A DNA stretch of 64,000 nucleotides from the NCBI GenBank assembly GCA_037179335.1, contig JAKZHN010000015.1:558001-622000 (forward strand), written 5' to 3'. Below the pieces are notes generated by a model, which worked only from the letters and a program-made list of their open reading frames with translations, had not been told where the DNA came from and did no database searches. Positions 32,378 to 42,767 of this stretch are shown here, one piece after another. Within the stretch, counting starts at the first letter, position 1; each line of letters opens with the position of its first letter. The position numbers and the translations under genes are program-made. This DNA is from Cyclaneusma minus. Taxonomy: Eukaryota > Ascomycota > Leotiomycetes > Marthamycetales > Marthamycetaceae.

Positions 32378-33467
32378 CTAAGCGTCCTCGGAAGCAGCAG
32401 CACCAGTGATAATCTCCACCAACTCTCCCGTAATGACGGCTTGACGTGTTCGGTTGAAGAGAATCTGGTACTTGGTGATCATGTCTCCGGCGTTCTTGGA
32501 GGCGTTCTGATGAAATGTTAGCATTGGTCCGGAAAAGGGGGTCTGAGGGCTCCAAGCTGTGTGTCATAGTAATAATACTTACGTCCATAGCGTTACGGCG
32601 AGCAGACTGCTCACAAGCGTGACCTTCAGCGAGAGCCCAGAAGAGAGAGTTGGCCAGGGCATATTCGCGGAGGTTGGCAAGCGCTTCGTCGTCAATCTCG
32701 AAAGCGGAGAAGTTGGGAGAGAGGGCAATAGCCTCCTCGGAGAAAGCCTCAATAGGGGTAGCCTCGTAGCTGGTAGCGTTGATGAACTTGTTGTAGACGA
32801 TCTGGATATCAGAGTAGTTTGTGGGAAGCAGAGAGATCTGGTCGGCAATGGACTGCGCATCGGTAAACGTAGGGACATCCTTTCCGATTCCAGCGAAGTT
32901 CAGGACAATCTTGCTGCCGTTTGATCGACCAAGCTGGGCCTTGGCCTTCTCGCCCAGAATAACAAGATCGCAGTTGGGCTTCTCCTCCAACATCCTGCGG
33001 ACCTTCTTGCTGAGACCGGAGTGGATACCACCGCAAAGACCCTTGTCGGAGCTGGCCACCACGATCAAAGTCTTCTTGTCATCTCCCTCCAGGGCCTTGG
33101 TCTCGGCCTTCTCGAAGACGGTGTTGGAGGTCTGTCCGTAGGCGCGGGACTCGGTCATGGCACGCTGAGCTCGGGTGAGCTTGGTGGAGGCAACAATCTT
33201 CATGGTGTTGGTGATCTTCTCGATGTTGCGAATCGACTTGAGACGGCCTTCGATTTCACGGAGGGTGGCAAAGGTAGCGGCATTCTGGGCAACTGGGCTG
33301 CATCATCACCGGATCAGCACAAACATTTAGAGACAATTGGATTGGCGATAGGCGCATGACAGGATCCGTAGGGGGGTAAATGGAGATGGGGGAGTGTTGA
33401 GAGATGCTCACCGGGCCGAGACGGCGGCACCAGCTTTCAGAGCCGGCCTGGCAGCTCTGGAGAACAT
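32378..33467 (-). CDS. ATP3: Mitochondrial F1 ATP synthase gamma subunit
   Basis: Three exons on the minus strand: 33467-33412, 33297-32583 and 32506-32378, giving 299 residues. Gamma is the rotating central stalk of F1-ATPase in the mitochondrial matrix. The N-terminus MFSRAARPALKAGAAVSAR is a basic presequence. It is followed by ATLREIEGRLKSIRNIEKIT and TMKIVASTKLTRAQRA, the hallmark N-terminal helix. The Rossmann part has IVVASSDKGLCGGIHSGLSK. The C-terminal helix is completed across the last intron (NAMD|NASKNAGDMITKYQ), ending EIITGAAASEDA. Without splicing the frame changes and this conserved end is lost, which confirms the intron. It is divergent from TOP1. Confidence 0.95.
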
Positions 33468-33998
33468 AGTGGCGGTCGGGGAGATGTATCGGAGGCTCAA
33501 TTGACCACGCGGTTTGATGGGCGATCAATTAATTGCAGCTGGAGCAGGCAGGTCAGGGCTGGAGGTGGAGGTCAAGCCGGCAAAGCTGGGCTACACTAGC
33601 GCCGGGCGATTCATTCCAGAGCTCTTCGCGTCACGTGCCAGGCGCTGCCATAAGAACGCAGGAGCCAAGCGGCGCGAGTCTTCCTTCCTTCACTCGCCCG
33701 CGCTCGCTCGCCAGCATCGAATTCCCGCCCAACTACAAAAGCATTGCAAAGTTCTTCTTCTGCGAGTTTTTTTTCTTTCCTCCACCACTCTCCTTCAAAT
33801 CCCCAAAGTTGCGCGATCTCGGGGCAGAAGACCAACTTCTTCTACCCACCAACCACGATTCGCGCGCAGCGCTACTTTTCGACTTGTCTGCGGACTTCGA
33901 TACGCTATTTCAGTCGCTCCCCTCAGCAGCTCAGCCCGTATCCCTTCTCTGTGCCCCAGCCATTCCTTCACCCACCACCCATCTTGAAGAAGCCAAAA
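33468..33998. promoter_or_regulatory. Bidirectional promoter region of ATP3 and TOP1
   Basis: 531 bp lie between divergent start codons. It includes GCGTCACGTGCC (CACGTG E-box core near 33632) and a pyrimidine-rich stretch (33680-33990) leading to the TOP1 start. E-box binding by a bHLH factor such as Cbf1 is inference. Confidence 0.5.
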
Positions 33999-36900
33999 AT
34001 GGCCTCCAGCTCCGACGACGACATGCCTTTGGCAAAAACCAATGGTCATGGTAAGTGAAGCATCTCATCATCAACGAAGGAGGCGCAAAGACTCCCGCCC
34101 TTGCAGAGTAGCATTGGGCAACTTCACATATTAGCCGGTGTCCTCTTCGTCTCACCGAAGATCCCCAACACATACTACAACACTACTCCAACAACTACTT
34201 TAACTCTAGCAAACCATCGCTGACCTCAACATGACAGTCTCGAACGCAACTATCCCCGCAAGTCTCGACAAAGCCATGGACAAGGCTGCGTCAGACTCCA
34301 AACCTGCCCCGGCAGGTGTCTCTGTTCGCAACGGGCCTGTGGTTGATGACGATGTGCAAATGGAAGATGCGCCTCTGGTGAACGGCTCAGCGAACGGAAA
34401 GCGCAAGAGCCGCTCTAGTATCTCCGCCGCACCGAATTACACAGCAGACACCGATAGCGATGATGAGGATGCTCAGCCCCTGGTACGTTCACTATGCAAA
34501 ATCTGCAGCCAATGCTAGGCGTGCTTGAAGTTGTCACTCATACTTGAACAGGCCAAGCGACGTAAGCGCAAAGATTCTTCTGATTCCGATGATGCTCCGA
34601 TCGCTAGCAAGAAGCATGGCAAACTCCCACCGAAAATCTCCGAATCGCAAATACCAAGTGACGATGACGACGCTCCCTTGGCCACAAAGCTTGCTAAAGA
34701 AAAGGCAAGCATCGAGAAGGAAGCTGAGAAGCAAGCAAAGGCCATTCGCGCCAAGGAGGCAAAAGCCAAGAAGAAGCCTGTCAAGCAGGAATCAGATAGC
34801 GACGACGAACCGATCGCCAAAACTGCTTCGAAGCGAAAATCGAATGGTACTGCTGCAAAGAAGACCAACGGAGTCAAGAAGGAAGAGTCTGACGATGATG
34901 CACCTCTGGCAACGAAAAAGGCCCCGGCCAAGAAAGGTGGAGCGAAAGTGAAGTCAGAAACTTCTGCACCCGCCAAGAAGACCGCCAAGGGCAAGGCTGC
35001 AAAGAAGGAAGAGAGCGAAGAAGCAGCAGAGGGCGCCGAGGAAGAGTACCGCTGGTGGGACGCTCCCAAGCAGGAAGATGACAGCATCAAGTGGACGACC
35101 CTTCAGCACAACGGTGTTGTCTTCCCACCTGAATACGAACCGCTCCCAAAGAATGTCAAGCTTCGCTATGACGGCATTCCAGTAGAACTTCATCAGGATG
35201 CCGAGGAGGTAGCTGGTTTCTTTGGTGCTATGCTTAATTCTACGCACAATGTCGAAAACCCTACCTTCCAGAAGAACTTCTTCAACGATTTCCAGGAGAT
35301 CCTCAAGAAGACTGGTGGTGCCAAGGACAAAGATGGCAACAAAGTGGCCATCAAGGAGTTCTCCAAGCTGGACTTCAAGCCAATCTTCGAATACTACTCT
35401 GCGAAGAACGATGCCAGGAAGGCACGCCCAACAGCAGATAAGAAGGCCGAGAAGGCAGCCAAGGACGAGGCGGAAGCACCCTACATGTACTGCACCTGGG
35501 ATGGCAGAAAGGAGAAAGTCGGTAACTTCCGTGTCGAACCTCCTGGACTGTTCCGTGGACGTGGTGAGCACCCAAAGACCGGAAAGGTCAAGACGAGAGT
35601 CCAGCCCGAGCAGATCACCATCAACATCGGAAAGGAAGCTCAGGTGCCTGCACCTCCCCCTGGCCACAAGTGGAAGGCGATCCAACATGACAACAAAGCT
35701 ACCTGGCTGGCGATGTGGCAGGAGAACATCAACGGTGCTTACAAGTATGTCATGCTTGCCGCCAACAGCAGTATCAAAGGACAGAGCGATTACAAGAAGT
35801 TTGAGAAGGCTCGAGAGCTCAAGAAGCACATCGACCGCATCCGCAAGGACTACACCAGAGACCTCAAGAATCCTCTGACCGCCGATCGTCAACGCGCCAC
35901 CGCCGTGTACCTGATCGACAAGTTTGCTCTGCGTGCTGGTAACGAAAAGGACACTGAGAATGAGGCCGAGACGGTGGGCTGCTGTTCCCTCAAGTACGAG
36001 CACGTCACTTTGAAGCCACCAAACACTGTCATTTTCGACTTCCTCGGAAAGGATAGTATTCGCTTCTACGATGAGGTCACAGTGGACAAGCAGGTCTTCA
36101 AGAATCTGCAGATCTTCAAGAAGTCTCCCAAGTGCGAGGGTGACGACATCTTCGATCGATTGACCACTGCTCAGTTGAACAAGCATCTTGCTAACTACAT
36201 GCCTGGCCTAACTGCCAAGGTCTTCCGTACCTACAACGCTTCCTTCACGATGTCGGAACTGCTCAAGAAGATCGACAACGACAACAGGTCGATTCCTGAG
36301 AAGATCAAGTTGTACAATGACTGCAATCGTCAAGTGGCTATTCTTTGCAACCACAAACGTACAGTGGGCGCATCACACGAGGCCCAAATGGAGAAGTTGG
36401 GTGACCGAGTAAGTTCTATTGGATGTACCTTGTCCTGGAAATGCATATACTGACCTCCATTCAGATCAAAGGCCTCAAATACCAGCAGTGGCGCCAGAAG
36501 CAGATGATTTTGGATATTGACCCCAAGCAGAAGAAGAAGAAGGGGGCCGAATGGTTCCAGCTCGACGAAGAACTTACCGAAGAGTGGATCCAAGAACACC
36601 AGGCCTTCCTAGTTCAAGAGCAGAAGACCAAGATCGAGAAGAAGTTCGAGAAGGAGAACGAGAAGCTCGTTGCCGAGGGAAAGAAAGAGATGAAGCAGTC
36701 AGAACTCAAGGACCGTCTTGTAGTCGCCTCCGACCTGGAGAAGAAATTCAAGAAGGAGAACAAGACGAAGAAGGTTGAGGCCGAGGGTCGTGGCCCGACC
36801 GTCGAAAAGTTCGAGGCTGCTATCAAGAAGATCGATGAGCGCATCAACACGATGAAGCTGCAAGCACAGGACCGTGACGAGAACAAGGAGGTCGCCCTTG

Positions 36901-37121
36901 GTACTTCCAAGATCGTAAGTCCATTCTTTATATTATATATGAGTGTCTTCGGGGAGCACGATTTGCTAACATGGAACTAGAACTACATTGATCCTCGTCT
37001 CACAGTCGTGTTTGCGCAGAAGTTCAAGGTGCCCATCGAGAAGTTCTTCTCAAAGACCCTCCGCGACAAGTTCAACTGGGCTATCAAGTCCGTTGAAGAT
37101 GACGAGGACTGGGAGTTCTAA
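33999..37121 (+). CDS. TOP1: DNA topoisomerase I (type IB)
   Basis: Five exons: 33999-34050, 34238-34482, 34552-36408, 36465-36914 and 36981-37121, giving 914 residues. It relaxes supercoils by transient 3'-phosphotyrosyl nicking in the nucleus. The first ~270 residues are a charged Lys/Glu/Ser/Asp tail with repeated SDSDDAPIA-type acidic and KK basic motifs. The core starts near KWTTLQHNGVVFPPEYEPLP and includes FNDFQEIL, YMYCTWDGRKEKVGNFRVEPPGLF and ALRAGNEKDTENEAETVGCCS with the catalytic Arg. A coiled-coil linker (KKFEKENEKLVAEGKKEMKQ) precedes the C-terminal domain. The active-site Tyr is in TSKINYIDPRLTV, created by joining exons 4 and 5. Length and domain order are normal for the family. 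Confidence 0.96.
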
Positions 37122-38124
37122 GTGCTCTTCCTTGCGGACATGGTGTTGCACCCGGCGCATAATTTGGGAGGGACACGGAATGAGGGCACATCCTAGCATG
37201 CATACCTCGCCGGCAAGTTTCATATCATCTGGAGCGACAAAATCATGGTCGTCCTTCACTCCTTTCTGTACACCTCAAATCTCTTTCGTTTTCCAAGTCG
37301 GAACAAATCAGCATTGCGTGGCCGGCGGTGCGGAGTTGGCTTGCTAATTTCGTGGGTAAAGGGGTGCATTTTCAAATCTTTAAAGGGATGGAATGAAGGA
37401 AAGGTGTTTAAGGTGGCTAGCCAAAGCTGCTTATCATACTTTCGTTACCTCCCTTGGCGAGCTAGCTATGCCTTTCTTGTGGCGCTCGCAACAGCAGAAA
37501 CATTCAGAGATCCAGCTGGTCTCTAAGATACATACTTGAGTTCTCATAGCGGATCTAGAAAAATTCAGAAAATTAGATATAGTCAAGGGTTTTATGTGTG
37601 TGTGTGTGTGTGTGTGGTGGGCGTGTGGACGTGTGGACGTGATTCAAAGTGATTCAATTCAAGTGATTTCGAATTTGCCTGTGGCGGCGGCTGTAAAAGC
37701 CAAAGGCCTTCTGGACTTTGGGATGGCGCCCCCTTTGTTCGAGGATGAGGGGTTGTGGTGACCCAGTCTCTGTTGTTGCACAAGGACCCGGGAGCTGAAC
37801 TGGGACTATCCCGGGAGTTGCTCTAGTTTGTACGACGACTCTGAAAGCTTATGGGGACAAGCGGTTTACGGCACTTTCATGGCGTGTTGTACGAACTGGT
37901 TTTGAGGGGGGCCTGGAAGGGATGTGGCTTTGGACTTTAGGTGTCAGGCAAGATGAAGGTGCGTTTCATGTGGATGGTGCAGACGATGGAGAGGTTGGAA
38001 CTTGTCACTTGTGGGTTGCTAGGGGGGATGGCTTAAAGCCCGGTAGGGTACGAGGTACGAAGGAGAGCATAGGTTTGAGGTTTTTGATACTTCAAGAGAG
38101 TTAGTTTTTTTTTTTCTGTAGCAA
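37122..38124. other. Intergenic with a TG microsatellite
   Basis: 1 kb downstream of TOP1. A (TG)11 run lies at 37595-37616. The rest contains only short ORFs. No supported gene. Confidence 0.5.
37595..37616. repeat. (TG)11 microsatellite
   Basis: An uninterrupted TG dinucleotide repeat, followed by a GGTGGGCG tract and a short direct repeat of GTGTGGACGTG at 37623-37640. Confidence 0.9.
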
Positions 38125-38725
38125 TGATTCTCCGTCCAACCCAAGAACTCCAAGGTCTAACTTATTTGTAGGGCCCTAAGCTACACCGACTGGTCTCAAC
38201 TTTGGCACCGCTAGAAAAGGCTGTCGGGGAACTTTGCTTTTGTCGGGTAGGGGTAGGCTCCAGGGGGGAGAAGAAGGCGGCAGCGCATGCTGGTTGGTGA
38301 TGAAGTCGAAGTAATCTTCGAGGACTGGCAATGATCACAATATCAGTATCTATGACTTGCGGAGTCACCGTAGCGACGTAGACGTAGTCTTTGGCCAAGT
38401 TGTCGTTCATTGTGTTGAAGCTGGATGGGTGGGCGAAGATGAGGTGGTGTGAAGATGGCTTGAATGATTGCGAGCGGACACCTGCAAGACGCAAGTCGAT
38501 ATGTGAAGGTGAGTGTTTGCTTGGGTGTGTGAAAAAGGGGGTCCGGGATTGTTAACTCCGGATGGAGAAGAAGAGGGAAAAGAAGAGGGAGTCGAGGTCA
38601 ATATAGCAGCTATATAGTCAGTCCACTAGCGCCGGCGGCCACATGATCTTCCGTGCTGTGGGTGACTACAGTGAAGCACATGGTGAAGGCACGTGACCCA
38701 GACGCCCCAACACTGAGGTTTGAAG
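38125..38725 (-). repeat. Tandem gene-family unit 1 (truncated)
   Basis: It is homologous to units 2 and 3. Shared blocks on the plus strand are TCCGTCCAAC near the left end, CGCAAGTCATAGATACTGAT near 38340-38365 (inverse strand), GGGGTCCGGGATTGTTAAC near 38540, CCACTAGCGCCGGCGGCC at 38623-38640, and GTGAAGCACATG near 38672. The segment coding for the hydrophobic helix in units 2 and 3 is missing here, so this unit carries a deletion. Confidence 0.7.
38162..38410 (-). pseudogene. Degenerate member of the tandem small-gene family
   Basis: An ATG at 38410 lies where the unit-2 gene starts, and an 82-codon ORF follows (MNDNLAKDYVYVATV...). After ~15 residues it runs into sequence that is downstream of the stop codon in unit 2. 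The hydrophobic helix shared by units 2 and 3 is absent. A functional product seems unlikely, so it is called a decayed copy. It could instead be a diverged gene with its own splicing. Confidence 0.4.
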
Positions 38726-38749
38726 TGATTTTAGTTGAATTAATCAACG

Positions 38750-39880
38750 ATTTTCCGTCCAACTCGAGAACCTTGTATCTAGCCTCTCCCTAGGCCTAAG
38801 CCAAGCCAATTGGTCGGAACTTTGAGACCCGCGAGAAAATTCTTTGGGAGAACCTTGGTCTACTTGGGAACGGGTAGGCTTCGGGTGGAAGTTGCAGGCG
38901 CATACGCATAGTTTCAAGTCGCATATTCATGGTGATAGACTTGGAGAAGTAATATTCGAGGGCTGGCAATGATTACAAGATCAGTACCTATCTATAACTT
39001 GCGGATTAAAGGGTTGCACTTACCGAACAGTCGGGTGTAAATTATGCCATAGTGCCAGAGTCTTGTGTACAAGAAGACTGCAGCCAGACGCCGCATTGTC
39101 TTGACCAAGTAGGCCAGCACCGAAATCACGAAAATGCGCTCTTTGACCACCAGCAAGAGGTGGGCCTAATCCAGTGTCAGTCAGTTCAACCTGAAGACAT
39201 TTGTGAAGATACATCAAGCACGAGCATATCATGAGATCAACCATACCTTGTCTCCTGTGAGTCTGTCCATTGTCTTGAGTCTGGATAGAAAAGTGAGGAT
39301 GGACCAGTTTGAAGATGCTACGAAGGCTTCCGGACGGATACCTGCAGGCAGATGGTTGAAGGTGGTTTTTGCTTTTGTGTGTGAAGCAGGGGGTCCGGGA
39401 TTGTTGACTTCGGATGGAGAAGAAGAAAGAGAAAAAGAGGGAGTGGAGGTTAATATAGCAGAGCCGACCCACTAGCGCCGGCGGCCACACGATCTTCCAT
39501 GCTGTGGGTGCCGAGAGTGAAGCACATGATGAAGACACATGATCCAGACGTCCCAGTAGTGAAAATCAAGGCGACAGTTTCCCTCTGGGCCTCCAGATAA
39601 TGTTGACATTGGTAAGTTTATTGAGCTTTGAGAATATATTAGGACAAACATATGCTACATGTATTATAGCTAAGGGTTTAGGTATTCTAGTTGGCTTTTA
39701 TAGACAAAGGGAAAGTATTACATGGTGCAGACGGTCACCATCAAAAGACTTCAAGCAAACTAGAGATATCATTTAAACCAGCCAGCTGCGACTGTCCATG
39801 TGAGTTCCAGTTTCGTATCAAAGAGGAATCTCTCGTTGGCCAGTATTACTCATACTCTCCCTAGTAGAGCCTCGGCCGCG
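38750..39880 (-). repeat. Tandem gene-family unit 2
   Basis: It aligns with unit 1 on its left two-thirds and with unit 3 (40590-41520) on its right part. For example, ACTAGAGATATCAT near 39760 matches 41422, CCAGCTGCGA near 39782 matches 41444, and TGTATTATAG near 39659 matches 41256. The 18-mer CCACTAGCGCCGGCGGCC at 39469-39486 is identical to that in unit 1. Confidence 0.7.
38992..39270 (-). CDS. Tiny predicted membrane-helix protein, family member 2
   Basis: Two exons on the minus strand, 39270-39247 and 39165-38992, joined in phase 0 (AAG|GCC; donor GTATGG, acceptor GGATTAG), giving 65 residues. The product starts MDRLTGDK and contains a hydrophobic helix (VISVLAYLV, then LAAVFLYTRLWHYGII). 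It ends in a short polar tail. The helix lines up with the unit-3 product in spacing: VL--L, then [VI][FY]L-[ST][KR]LW[EH]Y. There is no signal peptide, so it would be a single-pass or tail-anchored protein. No known family comes to mind. Support comes from the parallel ORF in unit 3, conservation of hydrophobic positions despite diverged DNA, and a clean splice. The GTATGG donor is slightly weak. Confidence 0.45.
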
Positions 39881-39948
39881 AAAAAATCCAGCCACTAGCC
39901 CACTGGAACTATGGAAATCCGATTTCTGCTCCCTCGGTGTTCTGATAT

Positions 39949-40566
39949 CAGGGCTTGCAACAGTTTGAAGAGTCCAGTTTGGACTTCAAACTGAAACTGG
40001 CAGTTCAGTTTAAAGCTGAAACTGGAACTGGACTGCCAGTTTAAAGCTCAAACTGGCAGTTTAGTCCGGACTGATGGCATTTCGGGAAAACAATTAATTA
40101 AAATAGGAATTTTATTTTTTTTATTTTTTGTAAATATTTTTATTAAATCCAATAAAACATAATACGTACTTTGATATATAACAAAATTACAAAAGCTTAA
40201 TTTTAATTAATAAATAAATGTTATTTTGTATTGTTATCGGTCAATATAGACATAGCTCGAATAAATCCGGGAAAACGGTTTTTAGCGTCTTTTTCCGGAT
40301 TAAATTTTTTCCGGCCTGTTTTTTCCAGAAAAGAGTTTTTCCATAGTTTGCTAAAAATCTATACCCCATTTTTTTTTAAAAAAAAATAGCTATATTTCTT
40401 ACCAAAAGTGGCAAAATCATTAAATGCCACCAGTCCGCCAGTTTGGTGCCAGTTCAGTTGAACCTTCAAATTGAAACTGCCAATTCAGTTCAAGGGTCAA
40501 ACCGTTTGGCCAAACTGCAGTTTCAAACTGCAGTTTCTTATAAACCGTTAACTATTGCAAGCCCTG
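39949..40566. mobile_element. hAT-like MITE with exact 8-bp target-site duplication
   Basis: The element is 618 bp. The left end begins CAGGGCTTGCAACAGTTTG and the right end, reverse-complemented, begins CAGGGCTTGCAATAGTTAA, giving a 12-bp perfect terminal inverted repeat extending imperfectly to ~17 bp. Both sides are flanked by TCTGATAT (39941-39948 and 40567-40574), an exact 8-bp duplication, the size made by hAT transposases. The ends hold many subterminal copies of a motif like CAGTTTNAAACTG. The core (about 40080-40400) is extremely AT-rich and has no transposase ORF. It is therefore a non-autonomous element that needs a hAT transposase elsewhere. The perfect target duplication suggests a fairly recent insertion. 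It sits exactly between two units of the tandem gene family. Confidence 0.9.
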
Positions 40567-40589
40567 TCTGATATGCTGTAAACTCGGGA

Positions 40590-41520
40590 GGGAAGATGGT
40601 ATTCGCGGTTTCTGAAGATAGGGACAGTGTCAGTAAGGTATATGACTCGAGGATTGAAGGGTTGCACTTAACAGGCAGCCGAGACTAGGCCAAGGCATAC
40701 TCCCAGAGTTTTGAGAGTAAGTAGACGATAAAGAGATTCGTGAAAGCCTGGAGTAAGACTTCCAGAACTCGAAGCAAAAAGACTTGAAGCGGTGAAGAGA
40801 CCAATGCCTCAGTCATTTCTTTGCTTTCAGACTTCTTCATCCTCTCCTGCTTCAACCGTTCGAAATACAGTTCGATTTGCCTACACATCTACCTGCTCCC
40901 AGCTCCACTAGCGCCGCAGAGACGCGCAGGCTGAGGGTGCGCAGGTCAAAGCACGTGCCGAAGACACGTGCCCCGGACGTCCCAAAAGTGGAGATAAAAA
41001 TGAGAATTTGACTCTTGACCTCGGGGCGCCGATGCTACTTCTTTCAAAGCTAGAAAGTTCACTGAGCTTGCAGCACCTTCCTCGGTGGCAAGCTTCATGG
41101 TCGCCAGAAAGACTCATCGTCGACCGTACGTTTCAGCATCGACAGCCGAACCTATTCCTGTGATGTTCATCAGACTCTGCCACCTCTGCAGAATAACTCG
41201 TCTCCGTCTCCATCTCGCTGCATTCCCTACCAATACATTAGGACCACTACGCTATACGTATTATAGTAATAGCTGACGGAATGGTTCGAAGGGAGGAGGA
41301 TAAGGATTATGGAAGGATACTGGAAAATCAGAGTCAGCGTCAGGTATTTCGGTTTCTCTTTATAGATTAGAAGGAAGTAGTACATAGTGGGTATGGTGAC
41401 AATCAATAGATTTTAGACAAACTAGAGATATCATCCTAAGGAGCCAGCTGCGATTAGCCATGTGACACCCGGCTTCAAATATCAGAAGGGGATCTCTTGT
41501 GAACCAGTATTGATTTGTTG
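40590..41520 (-). repeat. Tandem gene-family unit 3
   Basis: It shares with unit 2 the blocks GGGTTGCACTTA (near 40659 and 39012), CCACTAGCGCCG (40905-40916 and 39469-39480), the CACGTG-rich upstream region and the right-hand block near 41400-41460. Overall divergence is high, so the duplication is old or was accelerated by mutation. Confidence 0.65.
40685..40888 (-). CDS. Tiny predicted membrane-helix protein, family member 3
   Basis: A single exon from ATG 40888 to TAG 40685-40687, 67 residues. The N-terminal half is a charged amphipathic helix (YFERLKQERMKKSESKEM). The C-terminal half is hydrophobic (VFLLRVLEVLLQAF, then LFIVYLLSKLWEYALA) and ends right after the helix, like a tail anchor. 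It is the homologue of the 65-residue product in unit 2. The conserved CCACTAGCGCCG box lies 17 bp upstream of the ATG on the coding-strand side. Function unknown. Conservation of the hydrophobic pattern between units is the main support. Confidence 0.5.
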   Translation of the reverse strand: MCRQIELYFERLKQERMKKSESKEMTEALVSSPLQVFLLRVLEVLLQAFTNLFIVYLLSKLWEYALA

Positions 41521-42239
41521 ATCATCCAAAAGTCGCCGGTGTAGGTAATTTAACATGTACCAAGATTCAAAGTCAGACCAAGCCACTCACGCATAGGCAG
41601 ATGACCTTCGAGCAATATTTACGGCGGTAAAATTCCAAGAGCCGAGACTGAAAGCAAAGTCACAAATGAAAAAAACGTGCGTAACTTCACCTCCACTGGA
41701 GATTCCAACTCCGTCGAAGCTACGTTGACATTTCCACAGTCAGATATGGCAACGGTTGGGTCAGTTGCTCGATCACAGAAGGGATCACGAGTAAGAGTGC
41801 TAGCACGCAAGAGGTGGTTCAGGGGTGATTCAATAGTTGTAGTCAGGAAGGAGTAAGCGAGGGCTCCTTACAGTAGCACTGGCCTGTAAACAAGGGCGGC
41901 GATCTAGCAATAATCTCTCGTGGTTCCACGTGACCGTCTCTGAAGTCCGAATGGTCCCGGCATGATGCATCCGTCAAGTTTGGATCTTACAACTGGAACC
42001 ACGTTCAGCTAAGGGCTTATTGATCTGGGAAGATCAGATCTGTTTGAATACCAAACTGACTGGTTTGTACCAACTGATGGCACCGGAAACAAAAGTGTTT
42101 CTGGTCCCCAATTCCTCTGAATTAGAGTTTATCTGCCCTCTTATTCCCGTGATGAAGTTGTGACAGTGCTTTCCAATGCAGATTTGAGAATTTCATTTGT
42201 TCTCAAATCTTTGAGATTTCCTCGTTCTTTAGATTATCC
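41521..42239. other. Intergenic, no supported gene
   Basis: Between the tandem family and the next repeat patch. ORFs are below 65 codons. Nothing recognised. Confidence 0.4.
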
Positions 42240-42345
42240 TACTTTTTGGGAGGCACTCTCAACCACCAGGGATATTTCTAATCCCCATTGATATTCTTAA
42301 TCGGCGAGGATACTCCCAACAATTGGGCATATTTCTAATTATTGA
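42240..42345. repeat. Degenerate ~20-bp repeat patch
   Basis: Four or five diverged units of the type CAACCACCAGGGATATTTCT lie in tandem. The unit resembles the intronic arrays of the zinc-cluster and BTB genes, and a similar patch lies at 43510-43610. Confidence 0.45.
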
Positions 42346-42359
42346 AGGGGAGTTTCAGA

Positions 42360-42535
42360 CTTTTATCGCACAACTGTAGGTCTTTTCAGTCAGTTTCTTG
42401 GTACTCGGTTTGTTTGGTTCAATTGAAACCCCAAACAGAAACCACTGGGTTCCATTCGCATCAGAACCAAACGAAATGCAGCTTGGGTTTCTGGTTCAGT
42501 TCAAACCGTGGGTTACTGGCTACTGCCAGCCCTAA
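42360..42535. mobile_element. Possible truncated MITE end
   Basis: The right end, reverse-complemented, reads TTAGGGCTGGCAGTAGCC, similar in style to the CAGGGCTTGCAA end of the MITE at 39949. Inside are repeated GGTTCAGTTCAAACC-like and GGTTTCTGGTTC motifs, as in subterminal repeats. No matching left end or target duplication was found, so it may be a relic. Confidence 0.3.
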
Positions 42536-42767
42536 GAAACCACATTTTCCTAGCTGAGGCCACCGTCCAATCCCGAATTAATTTCTCCGTAGAGGTACAA
42601 AAGCTGCCTCCCTCCACCTGGGAGTCTGCCCCACGATACCCAAACTCCCGCGTCCTGACCCAAAAACGATAAATCGACGACATCCAAAACCTTCAGCTAC
42701 ATCCGTCCTCGCAGCAATCTACCATCTGAATACTTTACGTCTCCGAGAGCTTCAGACCGCCGAAGTC

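Noticed and set aside
33595..33610. CACTAGCGCCGGGCG near TOP1, similar to the tandem-family box
   Set aside because: Only the first ~11 bases match, with no neighbouring family sequence. Likely chance.
35090..36186. Long minus-strand ORF across TOP1
   Set aside because: It is an antisense shadow caused by the codon bias of the TOP1 exon. TOP1 itself has all expected motifs.
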